The position numbers and the translations under genes were made by a program. This document shows positions 9,528-17,558 of a DNA stretch of 64,000 bases, in pieces. The DNA is taken from contig LR991653.1 of assembly GCA_905171695.1 (NCBI GenBank), forward strand, positions 1,402,150 to 1,466,149, given 5' to 3'. Below the pieces are notes generated by a model. It was not told where the DNA came from. It searched no databases and worked only from the letters and a program-made list of their open reading frames with translations. How positions within the stretch are numbered: position 1 is the stretch's first letter; every line of letters begins with the position of its first letter. Origin of the DNA: Candidatus Methanoperedentaceae archaeon GB37 (GTDB taxonomy: Archaea > Halobacteriota > Methanosarcinia > Methanosarcinales > EX4572-44).

Positions 9528-10783
9528 GAGTGGGTGTCATCGGAGCAGGTATCGGTGGACTGCTTGTGGGGGCAAAGCTCTCTCGGATGGGTTGTGACGT
9601 GGAGATCTATGAGCGCCTGCCCTTTGCTGGGGGGCGCTTCACCAATATTGAGTACAGGGGCTACCAGCTATCGACAGGTGCCTTGCACATGATCCCGCAT
9701 GGGGAGAGAGGACCGCTTGGAAGAATGCTCGCAGAGCTTGGCGCCCGTGTGGAGATCGTACCCTCAAAGCCCAGTGCAACAATAAGAATTCCAAGAGGTA
9801 ACTCTTTTGAGGATCTTGAGTTTAGCGAGTTCATCTCACGCCTTGGCTTCTGGAAGGGTTTGATGTACAGATTACTGATACTTGAGGCACGATTCTCCAT
9901 TGGTACTGGTTCTTCGTTCAGGGACTGGATCGCCCGCCGGTTGAGTGACGAGGGCGTGGCAAAGCTTGCTGACTCGTTCTGCGGATGGGCGTTGAGCGTC
10001 ACAAGTGGAGAGGTCAGTGCGTCAGAGGGCGTCTCGATCATCGCAAACATCCTGAAGTACGGTGGTAGCGGCGTTCCGATGGGAGGCTGCAGATCGGTTG
10101 TTAACGCTCTTATCCAGGTGATAGAGGAGTCTGGGGGACGGATCTATACCAATAAGAAGGTTGACGGGATACTCGTTGAAGACTGCACTGCAAAGTCTCT
10201 CTGCATCAGTGGAGAGGATATCACCTATGATCTCATCATAAGCGATCTTGGACATCGCGAGACACAACGCCTGATAAGAGGAGATGGTCACATCGGGTGT
10301 TCCGGTGTGAAGAGGTACGAAGAGGAGGTTGCTTCGATGCACCCTACGAGCGGAGTGAAGATCAATATCGGCTCCAATGAGAGTCTGATAGACCACACAG
10401 GCATACTCCTCACACCATACGCAGAGCGTGTGAACGGGTTGAACCAGGTGACAAACGTCGACCCAAGCCTCGCACCCCCTGGAAAACACCTTATAATGGC
10501 GCACATGGCAATGCGTGGCAACGATCCAGAGGAAGAAGTGAGACTCGGGCTTAAAGATCTGGAGATGCTCTTCCCGAACGCAGACTACGAGGTGCTCATG
10601 GTCCAGACCTACCGCGATGGATGGCCCGTCAACCGATGCGCTCCTGGCGAAGACATCGGAAATCGGACACCATACGACCGACTCTTCGTAGTGGGCGATG
10701 GCGCAAAGGGGCGAGGCGGAATCGAGGTCGATGGAATAGCACTCGGTGTGAATGAGACGGTTGAAGCCATCACGCAGATGTGA
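9524..10783 (+). CDS. FAD-dependent oxidoreductase, phytoene-desaturase/CrtI-like
   Basis: A 419-residue flavoprotein. It opens with VRVGVIGAGIGGLLVGAKL, a Rossmann dinucleotide-binding motif (GxGxxG), then YERLPFAGGRFTN, the adenine-ribose contact typical of the phytoene desaturase and amine-oxidase superfamily. Near the end LFVVGDGAKGRGGIEVDGIALG is the second FAD-binding motif. The C-terminal half contains PMGGCRSVVNALIQVIEESGG, found in CrtI-like isomerases and desaturases. The substrate is unknown; isoprenoid desaturation or saturation is plausible. The GTG start at 9524 overlaps the ferredoxin stop, which supports coupled synthesis and electron delivery by that ferredoxin. Confidence 0.85.
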   Translation: MRVGVIGAGIGGLLVGAKLSRMGCDVEIYERLPFAGGRFTNIEYRGYQLSTGALHMIPHGERGPLGRMLAELGARVEIVPSKPSATIRIPRGNSFEDLEFSEFISRLGFWKGLMYRLLILEARFSIGTGSSFRDWIARRLSDEGVAKLADSFCGWALSVTSGEVSASEGVSIIANILKYGGSGVPMGGCRSVVNALIQVIEESGGRIYTNKKVDGILVEDCTAKSLCISGEDITYDLIISDLGHRETQRLIRGDGHIGCSGVKRYEEEVASMHPTSGVKINIGSNESLIDHTGILLTPYAERVNGLNQVTNVDPSLAPPGKHLIMAHMAMRGNDPEEEVRLGLKDLEMLFPNADYEVLMVQTYRDGWPVNRCAPGEDIGNRTPYDRLFVVGDGAKGRGGIEVDGIALGVNETVEAITQM

Positions 10784-10810
10784 AGGTCTCTCTTTCACCA
10801 AGTCTCTTAG

Positions 10811-10823
10811 CTTATTTATTTAT
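10811..10823 (+). promoter_or_regulatory. TATA-like promoter of hisF
   Basis: An AT-rich CTTATTTATTTAT lies 27-39 bases before the hisF ATG, so transcription would begin only a few bases upstream of the start codon (nearly leaderless mRNA, common in archaea). Confidence 0.5.
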
Positions 10824-10849
10824 GCCATGAGTATTGTTGTGATCTCTAA

Positions 10850-11668
10850 ATGCTGACCAAGCGAATCATACCATGCCTCGATGTGACACTCGACGATGCC
10901 GGCGGAACCGTTGTGAAAGGCGTTGAGTTTGTGGATCTGAAGCGCGCAGGTGACCCGGTCGAGCTTGCAAAGAGGTACAACGAAGAGGGTGCTGACGAAC
11001 TCGTATTCCTTGATATCACAGCCTCGCACGAAGGACGGGAGACGATGATCGATGTGATAGAGCGGACATCGGACGAGGTCTTCATACCGCTCACGGTCGG
11101 TGGTGGAATCAGCAACGTGGAAGCCATCCGAAGGATTCTCAGGGCAGGGGCAGACAAGGTCACCATCAACACGGCGGCTGTGAAGAACCCTGAACTGATC
11201 AGGGAGTCTTCAAGCATCTTTGGCTCGCAGTGTATCGTCACAGCCATCGATTGCAGGCGCAATCATAGAATCGAAAGAGGGAAGAATATCCTAACGCTTG
11301 AGGATGGTAGCAAGGCATGGTACGAGGTTGTGATCTACGGGGGGAGAAAGCCGACCGGGATCGATGCTCTCTGGTGGGCAGAGGAGGTTGAGCGGCTTGG
11401 AAGCGGGGAGATCATGCTCACGAGTATGGATAGAGACGGCACCTGTGATGGTTTCGATCTCCCGATCACACGAGCCATCTCAGAGACGGTCAAGATCCCG
11501 GTCATAGCCTCAGGTGGTGCTGGCACAATCGAGCACATCTATGATGCCTTTCAGAGGGGCAGAGCCGATGCAGCACTTGCAGCAAGCATCTTCCACTTCA
11601 AGGTCTACACAGTGGGAGAGGTGAAGAGATACCTCCATGAGAGAGGCGTGCCTGTGAGGCTTTTATAG
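10850..11668 (+). CDS. hisF: imidazole glycerol phosphate synthase cyclase subunit HisF
   Basis: A 272-residue (beta/alpha)8 barrel enzyme of histidine biosynthesis that uses ammonia from HisH to close the imidazole ring and release AICAR. Seen: the N-terminal KRIIPCLDV with the catalytic aspartate, [19 protein letters not shown], the phosphate-binding PLTVGGGIS and NTAAVKNP, the second catalytic aspartate in TSMDRDGT, and [10 protein letters not shown]. The length is slightly above the usual 250-255. No hisH or other his gene is adjacent, so it appears as a single-gene unit with its own TATA-like element. Confidence 0.97.
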   Translation: MLTKRIIPCLDVTLDDAGGTVVKGVEFVDLKRAGDPVELAKRYNEEGADELVFLDITASHEGRETMIDVIERTSDEVFIPLTVGGGISNVEAIRRILRAGADKVTINTAAVKNPELIRESSSIFGSQCIVTAIDCRRNHRIERGKNILTLEDGSKAWYEVVIYGGRKPTGIDALWWAEEVERLGSGEIMLTSMDRDGTCDGFDLPITRAISETVKIPVIASGGAGTIEHIYDAFQRGRADAALAASIFHFKVYTVGEVKRYLHERGVPVRLL

Positions 11669-11713
11669 TGAAGGTGGAGTGCGACGAGTTGAAGAGTTAT
11701 GAAAAAAGGTGGT

Positions 11714-12169
11714 CTACCTCCTCGTGGGGTTGCCCCATCGGTCGATCTCGCCTTTTGCTATGCGGGTTGATGAGATCGGTCTTCCATCAAATGCGAGGAC
11801 GTAGTCTACACAGACCAATTTGATCTTATCGAGTCCCTTCTCTTGTCGTAGCTTGTTGAGGCGCTCTGCGTTTGGGAGCGTCTCTGGTGAGACGATTAGG
11901 TAGTCAAAGTCTTCGATGAGTGCTGGTCCGAATGGATCATCGAGTTCCACGACCTTTGCGTTCACATCGAAGTTGGAGAGTAAGTCGAGCACTCCTTTGC
12001 GTCTCTCAGCGAAGCCTGTTACGCGCCGATCCTTCTCTGAGGCGAATCGATCAGAGGTGATCCCGATGACCAGTTCACCGTCTGATGCGAGTCTGCATGC
12101 GTGGGTGAGCACTGTTCGGTGTCCGAGGTGGAGGAACTCGAATGTTCCGCCGAGAGCAACGCGTGCCAT
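11714..12169 (-). CDS. coaD: archaeal phosphopantetheine adenylyltransferase
   Basis: A 151-residue nucleotidyltransferase that converts 4'-phosphopantetheine plus ATP to dephospho-CoA. The class signature GGTFEFLHLGH (the HxGH motif) sits at residues 7-17, and the second signature ISSTRI occurs near the C-terminus. The archaeal family (COG1019) has this size. A GTP-dependent dephospho-CoA kinase, the next step in CoA synthesis, is encoded at 58066-58584. The gene is the last of a minus-strand string and has a perfect 23-bp tandem duplication just upstream. Confidence 0.92.
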   Translation of the reverse strand: MARVALGGTFEFLHLGHRTVLTHACRLASDGELVIGITSDRFASEKDRRVTGFAERRKGVLDLLSNFDVNAKVVELDDPFGPALIEDFDYLIVSPETLPNAERLNKLRQEKGLDKIKLVCVDYVLAFDGRPISSTRIAKGEIDRWGNPTRR

Positions 12170-12183
12170 TCATACGTACCTGC

Positions 12184-12229
12184 CATACCATACCGTCTTA
12201 CTGTTACATACCATACCGTCTTACTGTTA
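12184..12229. repeat. perfect tandem duplication, 2 x 23 bp
   Basis: The unit begins CATACCATACCG and ends CTTACTGTTA; copies occupy 12184-12206 and 12207-12229 with no mismatch. It lies in the 68-bp gap between the CBS gene end and the coaD start, so it may duplicate coaD promoter sequence. Confidence 0.9.
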
Positions 12230-12237
12230 TACTATGT

Positions 12238-13080
12238 TTATACTATGGCTTTCAAGAGATCTGTATCTTCAACGAGGCCTTTCAGTTGCTGGTTCGATTT
12301 CACGAGTGGTAGGTGTCTCTGCCCTCTTCTGTGCATCATGCGTGCACATTCGCTCACAGGAGTTGTGTGTAGCACGGTCAGATCGTTGTTCTTCATAATC
12401 TCTTTTGCAGGGATATCTGGCAACTCCACTCTGGAGACGCTGTAATAGAGACTCATCGTATCTCTTATCGATTCCCATGTCCATACGTCCTCGTCAGATC
12501 CTGCTGACATGTCAGATCTCTCGACCGTGTCCACGATGGTGCTTGACTGGATCAGGTCCTTGTCGCTTATGACTCCGACGAAGTTGCATGCAGAGTCGAG
12601 TACAGGCACCACCTTCACGCCTGCAAGTTCCATGATTCGTCCAACAAGTGGGAGCGGCGTCTCCTCCCAGACCGAGACGACGAATGGATCAACGTACTCC
12701 CCGATCGGTTCCTCTATCCCGAGATTGGCTATCGTGCCGATGATGTCCGATACCGTTATAATCCCAACGAGTTCGCCATTCTCCACGACAGGTAGACGGC
12801 GTATCCCGTGCTGGATCAATCGCCTGGCTGCACTCTCAATACTCTCATAGGGTTCTGCTGTGATCGGGTCTCGCGTCATGAGAAGGGCTGTCTGTTCTTC
12901 TTCTGGATTCTCAAGGAAGTCTGATCGTGTCACAATCCCGACAAGTGATCCATCTTTTACCACAGGCACGGCAGATACTTGTCTCTCTTTTAAGAGGTTA
13001 AGTACCTTGTCTCTCGATCCAGGGATTGTGGTGTAGACGACGTCCCGCGTCATTATCTCTTCAACCAGTATATCTATCAT
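12238..13080 (-). CDS. four-CBS-domain protein
   Basis: A 280-residue protein made of two CBS-domain pairs. Four similar units can be traced: EIMTRDVVYTTIP...VVKDGSLVGIVTRSDF, LLMTRDPITAEPY...VVENGELVGIITVSDI, a third covering EYVDPFVVSVWEET...NFVGVISDKDL, and a fourth beginning EIMKNNDLTVLHTTP and ending LVEDTDLLKAI. CBS pairs bind adenine nucleotides and signal energy state; the target here is unknown. There is no DNA-binding or enzyme domain. The start codon overlaps the usp stop by one base, so the two genes are coupled and may act together as an adenylate-sensing pair (inference). Confidence 0.9.
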   Translation of the reverse strand: MIDILVEEIMTRDVVYTTIPGSRDKVLNLLKERQVSAVPVVKDGSLVGIVTRSDFLENPEEEQTALLMTRDPITAEPYESIESAARRLIQHGIRRLPVVENGELVGIITVSDIIGTIANLGIEEPIGEYVDPFVVSVWEETPLPLVGRIMELAGVKVVPVLDSACNFVGVISDKDLIQSSTIVDTVERSDMSAGSDEDVWTWESIRDTMSLYYSVSRVELPDIPAKEIMKNNDLTVLHTTPVSECARMMHRRGQRHLPLVKSNQQLKGLVEDTDLLKAIV

Positions 13081-13520
13081 CAGTTTCTCACAACCATGAC
13101 AGGTATCTTCGAGTTCCGTGCAACCTTGTCGGCAACACTCCCAAGCAAGAATCTGTCAAGACCGCTCTTACCGATGCTGCCCATAACGATGAGGTCTGCA
13201 GAGACTTCTTCTCCGACACGCATTATCTCTTCAGCGGGATGCCCTTCGAGCATCTTCTCTTCCACCTCAACACCAGCATTCGAAGCAATCTCTGCCACAC
13301 GTTTTGTTGCATTCGACCCTTCTATAAAGAGAAGCTCGTACATCGATTCCCATGTTGCGTCCATCGGTATGCCTGTAAAGGCGGTGGTGTCAACGACGTG
13401 CAGTGCAAGTATCTCTGCTTCTGCAAGCCGTGCAAGTTCAACCGCGTACCGCACAGCCTTCTCTGTATGTGCCGATCCATCGGTTGCAACCAGTATCTTT
13501 CTATATACTTCACTTACCAT
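13080..13520 (-). CDS. universal stress protein, UspA family
   Basis: A 146-residue single Usp domain. It begins YRKILVATDGSAHTEKAV, the ATP-binding DGS segment, and ends with ADLIVMGSIGKSGLDRFLLG followed by GSVADKVARNSKIPVMVV, matching the GxxGx(9)GS nucleotide-binding motif of ATP-binding Usp proteins. Role in stress physiology is generic; targets are unknown. It sits between an amidohydrolase (3-base gap) and the CBS protein (1-base overlap). Confidence 0.95.
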   Translation of the reverse strand: MVSEVYRKILVATDGSAHTEKAVRYAVELARLAEAEILALHVVDTTAFTGIPMDATWESMYELLFIEGSNATKRVAEIASNAGVEVEEKMLEGHPAEEIMRVGEEVSADLIVMGSIGKSGLDRFLLGSVADKVARNSKIPVMVVRN

Positions 13521-13523
13521 TCT

Positions 13524-14585
13524 TCACTCTACTCCTATCATCCTTACAATATCATCAGGGCGTGCTCTTCGCACAAGACCCGCTATGGGATCCCGCACTC
13601 CTCTCAGATTTGGTGAGTTCCTGTCAAGCAGCATCAGGCAAGCCCTCTTCCCATCTTCAATTGAGCCAAGCTCATCATCGAGGCCGATTATTTTCGCACC
13701 ATTAAGCGTGCACAACTTAAATACCTGTCCATCATCACGTAAGAATAACTTTGATATGAACTCCATCTCGGCAAACATATTCACAGAGTTGAGCATCACA
13801 TTATCGCTTCCAACACCGACCACAAGACCAGACTCAAGCATCCCCTCGATATCGGGCATGCCAACACCTGTCAAGAGATTCGAGCGCGGACAGACAACAA
13901 CACCACAATCCGCTTCAAAAGCCCGCTTGAAGTCATCCCTCGATCCATGAGTCAGGTGAACCAGAAAGTCAGGCTCAAGCTCAAGAGCAGAATCGATATC
14001 ACGCCCATCCTTCTCACCAGCATGAAGTCCAAAGAGCTTGCCAGAACTCTTCACGAGGGATGCAATCTCAACGAGATGATCCCAATCCATATCACAGACA
14101 CCACTCAACCCCAGACCATCAGAGATGGAGAGCACCTCAGAGACGCCACAACCATCTGGCCTTCCGAGTATCACACCCCTGAGCCCCACACGATCACCAA
14201 GCGCTCTTCCAAGCACCCTGACACCATCCGCACCGCCTTCACGAAAATCGACGAAAACCCCGGTACCAGTCCGCACCATATCCAGAAGAGCGCCTGAGAT
14301 TGCACGAAGAAGCTCGTCTGCAGGCGTGCTCCTCAAAATTCGATGCTTCAACCCATCAGGAGGGCGAACGAGTTCATCCAGACTGGTTATAGGCGGATCT
14401 TTCAGAACAGAATCACCCACGTGAGTATGAGCATTGACAAAGGACGGGGCAACGAGTAGATCGGACGAGACATCCTCTTCGACAAGATCGACGATGATCC
14501 CATCCTCGATGAAGAGCGTGCCACAGAGAACCTCAAACTCATCACCCCACAGAATAGTCCCAGAGACCTCACCAGTGAAACTCAT
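13524..14585 (-). CDS. metal-dependent amidohydrolase-family protein
   Basis: A 353-residue member of the amidohydrolase superfamily (TIM-barrel hydrolases/deaminases). The metal-binding NAHTHVGD follows an N-terminal beta-sandwich, then LHAGE, a histidine in VHLTHGS and the late aspartate in GVGSDNVM; these correspond to the usual HxH, H, H, D ligands. The order of motifs is closest to ATZ/TRZ and cytosine-deaminase-like subfamilies, but the substrate cannot be predicted. It is packed between dph2 and usp with three-base gaps on each side, so it belongs to the same transcript. Confidence 0.8.
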   Translation of the reverse strand: MSFTGEVSGTILWGDEFEVLCGTLFIEDGIIVDLVEEDVSSDLLVAPSFVNAHTHVGDSVLKDPPITSLDELVRPPDGLKHRILRSTPADELLRAISGALLDMVRTGTGVFVDFREGGADGVRVLGRALGDRVGLRGVILGRPDGCGVSEVLSISDGLGLSGVCDMDWDHLVEIASLVKSSGKLFGLHAGEKDGRDIDSALELEPDFLVHLTHGSRDDFKRAFEADCGVVVCPRSNLLTGVGMPDIEGMLESGLVVGVGSDNVMLNSVNMFAEMEFISKLFLRDDGQVFKLCTLNGAKIIGLDDELGSIEDGKRACLMLLDRNSPNLRGVRDPIAGLVRRARPDDIVRMIGVE

Positions 14586-14588
14586 AAC

Positions 14589-15650
14589 TCACCTCCCACA
14601 CGTGATTTCATCAAGCCTGAAATCCTCCCACGAGCGCAGCCCAAGAGCGATCTCAAGCTCAACTGGAGTCAGAACTGGAACTCTAAAACTCTCTATATCA
14701 TCGAGAGCGATCCGCGGGCACGCAGTGCTGACGAGTGCATCAAAGCCCAGCCCAAGAAACTGATCAGGCTTCACAACATCCACCACCATGATAACACCCC
14801 TCTTACCATGCTCCTCCACCAACCCAAGTAGCTCACGCGCAAGACTCAACCGTTCCTGACCAAGCTTACTCGATACAATAATACCAAAACTCTCAGCATC
14901 AAGCGCCCGCGCAACAACCCCGCAACGCCTACGAATGAACGGCTCAGGGTCAACGACGAAGGCTCGACCAGTGTAAGGATCGGCGGCAACCACCCTCTCT
15001 CTTCGTGCAATCGCAACACCGATCGGGTGAAACCTGCCACTCCCAAGAAAGAGATACTCATCGCAATCAGGAGCGACCGCAGAAAAGTTACACCCAAGCA
15101 CCTGACCAGGATGCGCGATACACCCATCACCCACACCGACCACAGGATCGAAGCCCGATGACTCAAGCACCCGACAGACCTCGCCAAGCGTGTGGAGATG
15201 CTGAACCGTGGTAACCACACCGACCCGCGAAACAGAACCAGAGAAAAGACCCACGGCACTCTTCACAACAGGCAGAACCGGGAGGCTCGAAGAGACCTCC
15301 ACAAAGACAACCCTCGAATCGAGACTCTTGACACGCTTCATCGGAGCGTGAGCGAAATGGAACAACACATCCACAGACGCGAGCAACCGCAGATCAACAT
15401 CACAGGCACCAAAACAGGAACTCCCAGAGAGAAGCACCTCAACACGAGAGAGATCCTTCACAAGCCTCGAGATAGGAACCGCATACCGCATCAGACCATC
15501 AGGAAACTGGAGGCCAACCGTGCGAGCCCTGCGATCACGAATCACATCAAAAACCCGCTCAAGACCAACCACAAAATCACCAAACTCGAAGACCACAAAG
15601 ACCACCACCAAAGAGAGACTCTCAAATATAACCTTTCCTTCAAAGCTCAC
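14589..15650 (-). CDS. dph2: 2-(3-amino-3-carboxypropyl)histidine synthase (diphthamide synthesis)
   Basis: A 353-residue radical-type 4Fe-4S enzyme that transfers the aminocarboxypropyl group of SAM to the diphthamide histidine of aEF2, the first step of diphthamide formation. The three cluster cysteines of archaeal Dph2 are visible in SSCFGACDVD, LGCN (after VGDGCIAHPGQV) and STACPRIALDD. LQFPDGLM near residue 46 is the usual N-terminal motif. The segment before it (VFVVFEFGDF) is longer and more hydrophobic than normal, so the true start may be downstream, but no better ATG is present. The start overlaps larE by four bases. Confidence 0.93.
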   Translation of the reverse strand: MSFEGKVIFESLSLVVVFVVFEFGDFVVGLERVFDVIRDRRARTVGLQFPDGLMRYAVPISRLVKDLSRVEVLLSGSSCFGACDVDLRLLASVDVLFHFAHAPMKRVKSLDSRVVFVEVSSSLPVLPVVKSAVGLFSGSVSRVGVVTTVQHLHTLGEVCRVLESSGFDPVVGVGDGCIAHPGQVLGCNFSAVAPDCDEYLFLGSGRFHPIGVAIARRERVVAADPYTGRAFVVDPEPFIRRRCGVVARALDAESFGIIVSSKLGQERLSLARELLGLVEEHGKRGVIMVVDVVKPDQFLGLGFDALVSTACPRIALDDIESFRVPVLTPVELEIALGLRSWEDFRLDEITCGR

Positions 15651-16438
15651 AGATCCATGCTACCGCTTCGAAAGCCATCCAGATCGAGCGTCACGTACCT
15701 GAACCCAAGACCACGAAGATGATCACTCACATCAGAGGATTGATCAATGATCACACCGAACTCTTTGGGATCGACCTCGATCCGGGCAATGCCGCCATGA
15801 TCTCTCACCCGAAGCTCGTCAAGCCCGAGACCACGAAGATACTCCTCAGCGAGACCGACCCGTCTGATGCCCTCAACGGTTATTCTCTGCCCATAAGGAA
15901 AACGGGTGGAAAGACACATTGCATGGAGTCCCTCGTTCCCTGGAAGCCCGAAGCCCCTGGAGATTGCACGTATCTCCTCCCTCCCAACTCCACACTCAAC
16001 ATACGGCATCAAGACGCCAGCCTCGAGAGCTGCACGATAACCAGGACGCCACTCCTCAAGGTCAGATGAACTGGTGCCATCGACGATCACATCGAAACCG
16101 AAATCTCCTGCAACCACTCTGAGACGCCTGAAAAGACCCTTCTTACAATAATAGCACCGATCACGACCATTCTCAGCAACACCATACTCACTGAGTTCAT
16201 CATAATCGACCACACGATGCCGTATCCCAAGCTCACAGGCAACCTGCCGCGCCACGCCAAGTCCACCAGGCGCAAGAGACGAGAGATTCGCAGTGACAGC
16301 AACCGCTCGCTCACCAAGAACCTTCAGAGAGAGATAGGCAAGAAGAGTACTGTCAACGCCGCCTGAGAACGCGACCACAACACCACCAGTATCTGCCAGC
16401 AACCCTTCCAACCGCTCGACCAGATCCACCAACGTCAT
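15647..16438 (-). CDS. larE: ATP-dependent sacrificial sulfur transferase, LarE family
   Basis: A 263-residue PP-loop ATP pyrophosphatase. The PP-loop VVAFSGGVDSTLLAYL is near residue 20; RCYYCKKGLF and VDGTSSSD match LarE, and CLSTRFPYG carries the cysteine that in the lactate-racemase pathway donates its sulfur to the nicotinic-acid-derived nickel-pincer cofactor. No larB, larC or larA is nearby, so the client pathway is open. It is the first gene of the string larE-dph2-amidohydrolase-usp-CBS. Divergent from a thioredoxin gene. Confidence 0.88.
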   Translation of the reverse strand: MTLVDLVERLEGLLADTGGVVVAFSGGVDSTLLAYLSLKVLGERAVAVTANLSSLAPGGLGVARQVACELGIRHRVVDYDELSEYGVAENGRDRCYYCKKGLFRRLRVVAGDFGFDVIVDGTSSSDLEEWRPGYRAALEAGVLMPYVECGVGREEIRAISRGFGLPGNEGLHAMCLSTRFPYGQRITVEGIRRVGLAEEYLRGLGLDELRVRDHGGIARIEVDPKEFGVIIDQSSDVSDHLRGLGFRYVTLDLDGFRSGSMDL

Positions 16439-16553
16439 ACAGAGTTATACTTTAGAGAGATTTGATGATGATAAATCTGTCTGAGATGGCCTCTTCACAA
16501 AAGCGATACCTGGGTGCATAGGATTCAGTGATCCTTTGAGCTGAACACAATCG

Positions 16554-16562
16554 TTTTATATC
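16554..16562 (+). promoter_or_regulatory. TATA-like promoter of thioredoxin
   Basis: TTTTATATC lies 37-45 bases before the thioredoxin ATG at 16599, a suitable distance for an archaeal TATA box with a leader of about 15 bases; a GAGG at 16587-16590 can serve as ribosome-binding site. Confidence 0.5.
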
Positions 16563-16598
16563 AATTGGACATGATACTCTCGGTACGAGGTAGAATTG

Positions 16599-16919
16599 AT
16601 GGCATCTCCTGTTAAGTTAAGTGATTCAAATCTGGATGAGATTCTTAGAGAGAACTCTCTTGTGGTTGTTGACTGTTGGGCAGAGTGGTGTGGACCCTGT
16701 AAGATGCTCGCTCCGATAATAAATGAGCTCTCGGAGGATTATGAGGACAGGGCTCTTATCGGCAAGCTCAACGTGGACGAGAACCCCAGGACATCGATGA
16801 AGCATCGGTTGATGGCGATACCTACGCTCTTATTCTTCAAGGATGGAGAACTCGTCGATCAGATAGTGGGCGTGGTGCCCAAAACGACTATAGAGAAGAC
16901 AATCTCAAAGTACCTGTGA
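16599..16919 (+). CDS. thioredoxin
   Basis: A 106-residue thioredoxin with the standard WCGPCK active site (VVDCWAEWCGPCKMLAP), the cis-proline motif AIPTLLFF, and KLNVDENP. Cytosolic dithiol-disulfide carrier, presumably reduced by the thioredoxin reductase at 32028-32951. The ATG at 16599 is preferred over TTG at 16596. A close paralogue with an N-terminal extension is at 54248-54667. The gene stands upstream of a thioredoxin-like lipoprotein and ccmF but with a 180-base gap, so co-transcription is uncertain. Confidence 0.96.
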   Translation: MASPVKLSDSNLDEILRENSLVVVDCWAEWCGPCKMLAPIINELSEDYEDRALIGKLNVDENPRTSMKHRLMAIPTLLFFKDGELVDQIVGVVPKTTIEKTISKYL

Positions 16920-17098
16920 AGAACTTGAACTGATCTTTTTATCCGAGTACCCACTACACCTTGCTTTAACGAGGATAGAATACTCTTTAGATCTCTCAAG
17001 ACTGTATGGGTTGTTATGCTGGGTTGTTGTGTTTTGTATCTATTCTCATAGAATGATCTAAATAGCAGTCATGTGTTTATGGATGGTGGTTGCTTTCT

Positions 17099-17554
17099 AT
17101 GAGAGATGGAAGAGTGATAGGCTCAGTTGTCATGGTCTTCTTGGTTGCTTCTCTATCGATCATTGCCCCTGGGTGCGTGAAGGAGAAGGCTTCGTCTGAG
17201 ACTGTTGGGACGTGGTATACTTCGTATGATGAGGCACTCAATCTATCGGCAGAGTCTGGCAAGCCTGTGATGATATACTTCTGGGCTGATTGGTGCCCGG
17301 TGTGTACTAACTATAGTCATGAAACTCTCTCAGATCCTGTTGTGGTGAAGACTCTTGGAGAGGATTTTGTTCTGCTCTCGATCGATCTTGATAATAATGA
17401 ACAAAAGGGTGTTGCCGGGATGTATGGGGTGCGATACCCGCCTGCCACTGTTTTTGTTGACAGCAATGGGAATGTACTCATGGGGTGGTATGGTTATGTG
17501 CCACCAGAGATGCTTATCCCGATACTCCACAACGTAAGTGCAATGGAGACCTGA
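17099..17554 (+). CDS. thioredoxin-fold lipoprotein, ResA/CcmG-like role
   Basis: A 151-residue exported protein. The N-terminus has a basic start, a hydrophobic stretch (VVMVFLVASLSIIAP) and a cysteine in IIAPGCVKE that looks like a lipobox. The mature part contains a thioredoxin-type active site, FWADWCPVCTNY, and VRYPPATVFVDSNGN with the cis-proline. It is separated from ccmF by four bases, so it is likely the reductant that keeps apocytochrome haem-binding cysteines reduced outside the membrane (inference from context). The ATG at 17099 is used; a TTG nine bases upstream is in frame. Confidence 0.85.
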   Translation: MRDGRVIGSVVMVFLVASLSIIAPGCVKEKASSETVGTWYTSYDEALNLSAESGKPVMIYFWADWCPVCTNYSHETLSDPVVVKTLGEDFVLLSIDLDNNEQKGVAGMYGVRYPPATVFVDSNGNVLMGWYGYVPPEMLIPILHNVSAMET

Positions 17555-17558
17555 ATAG

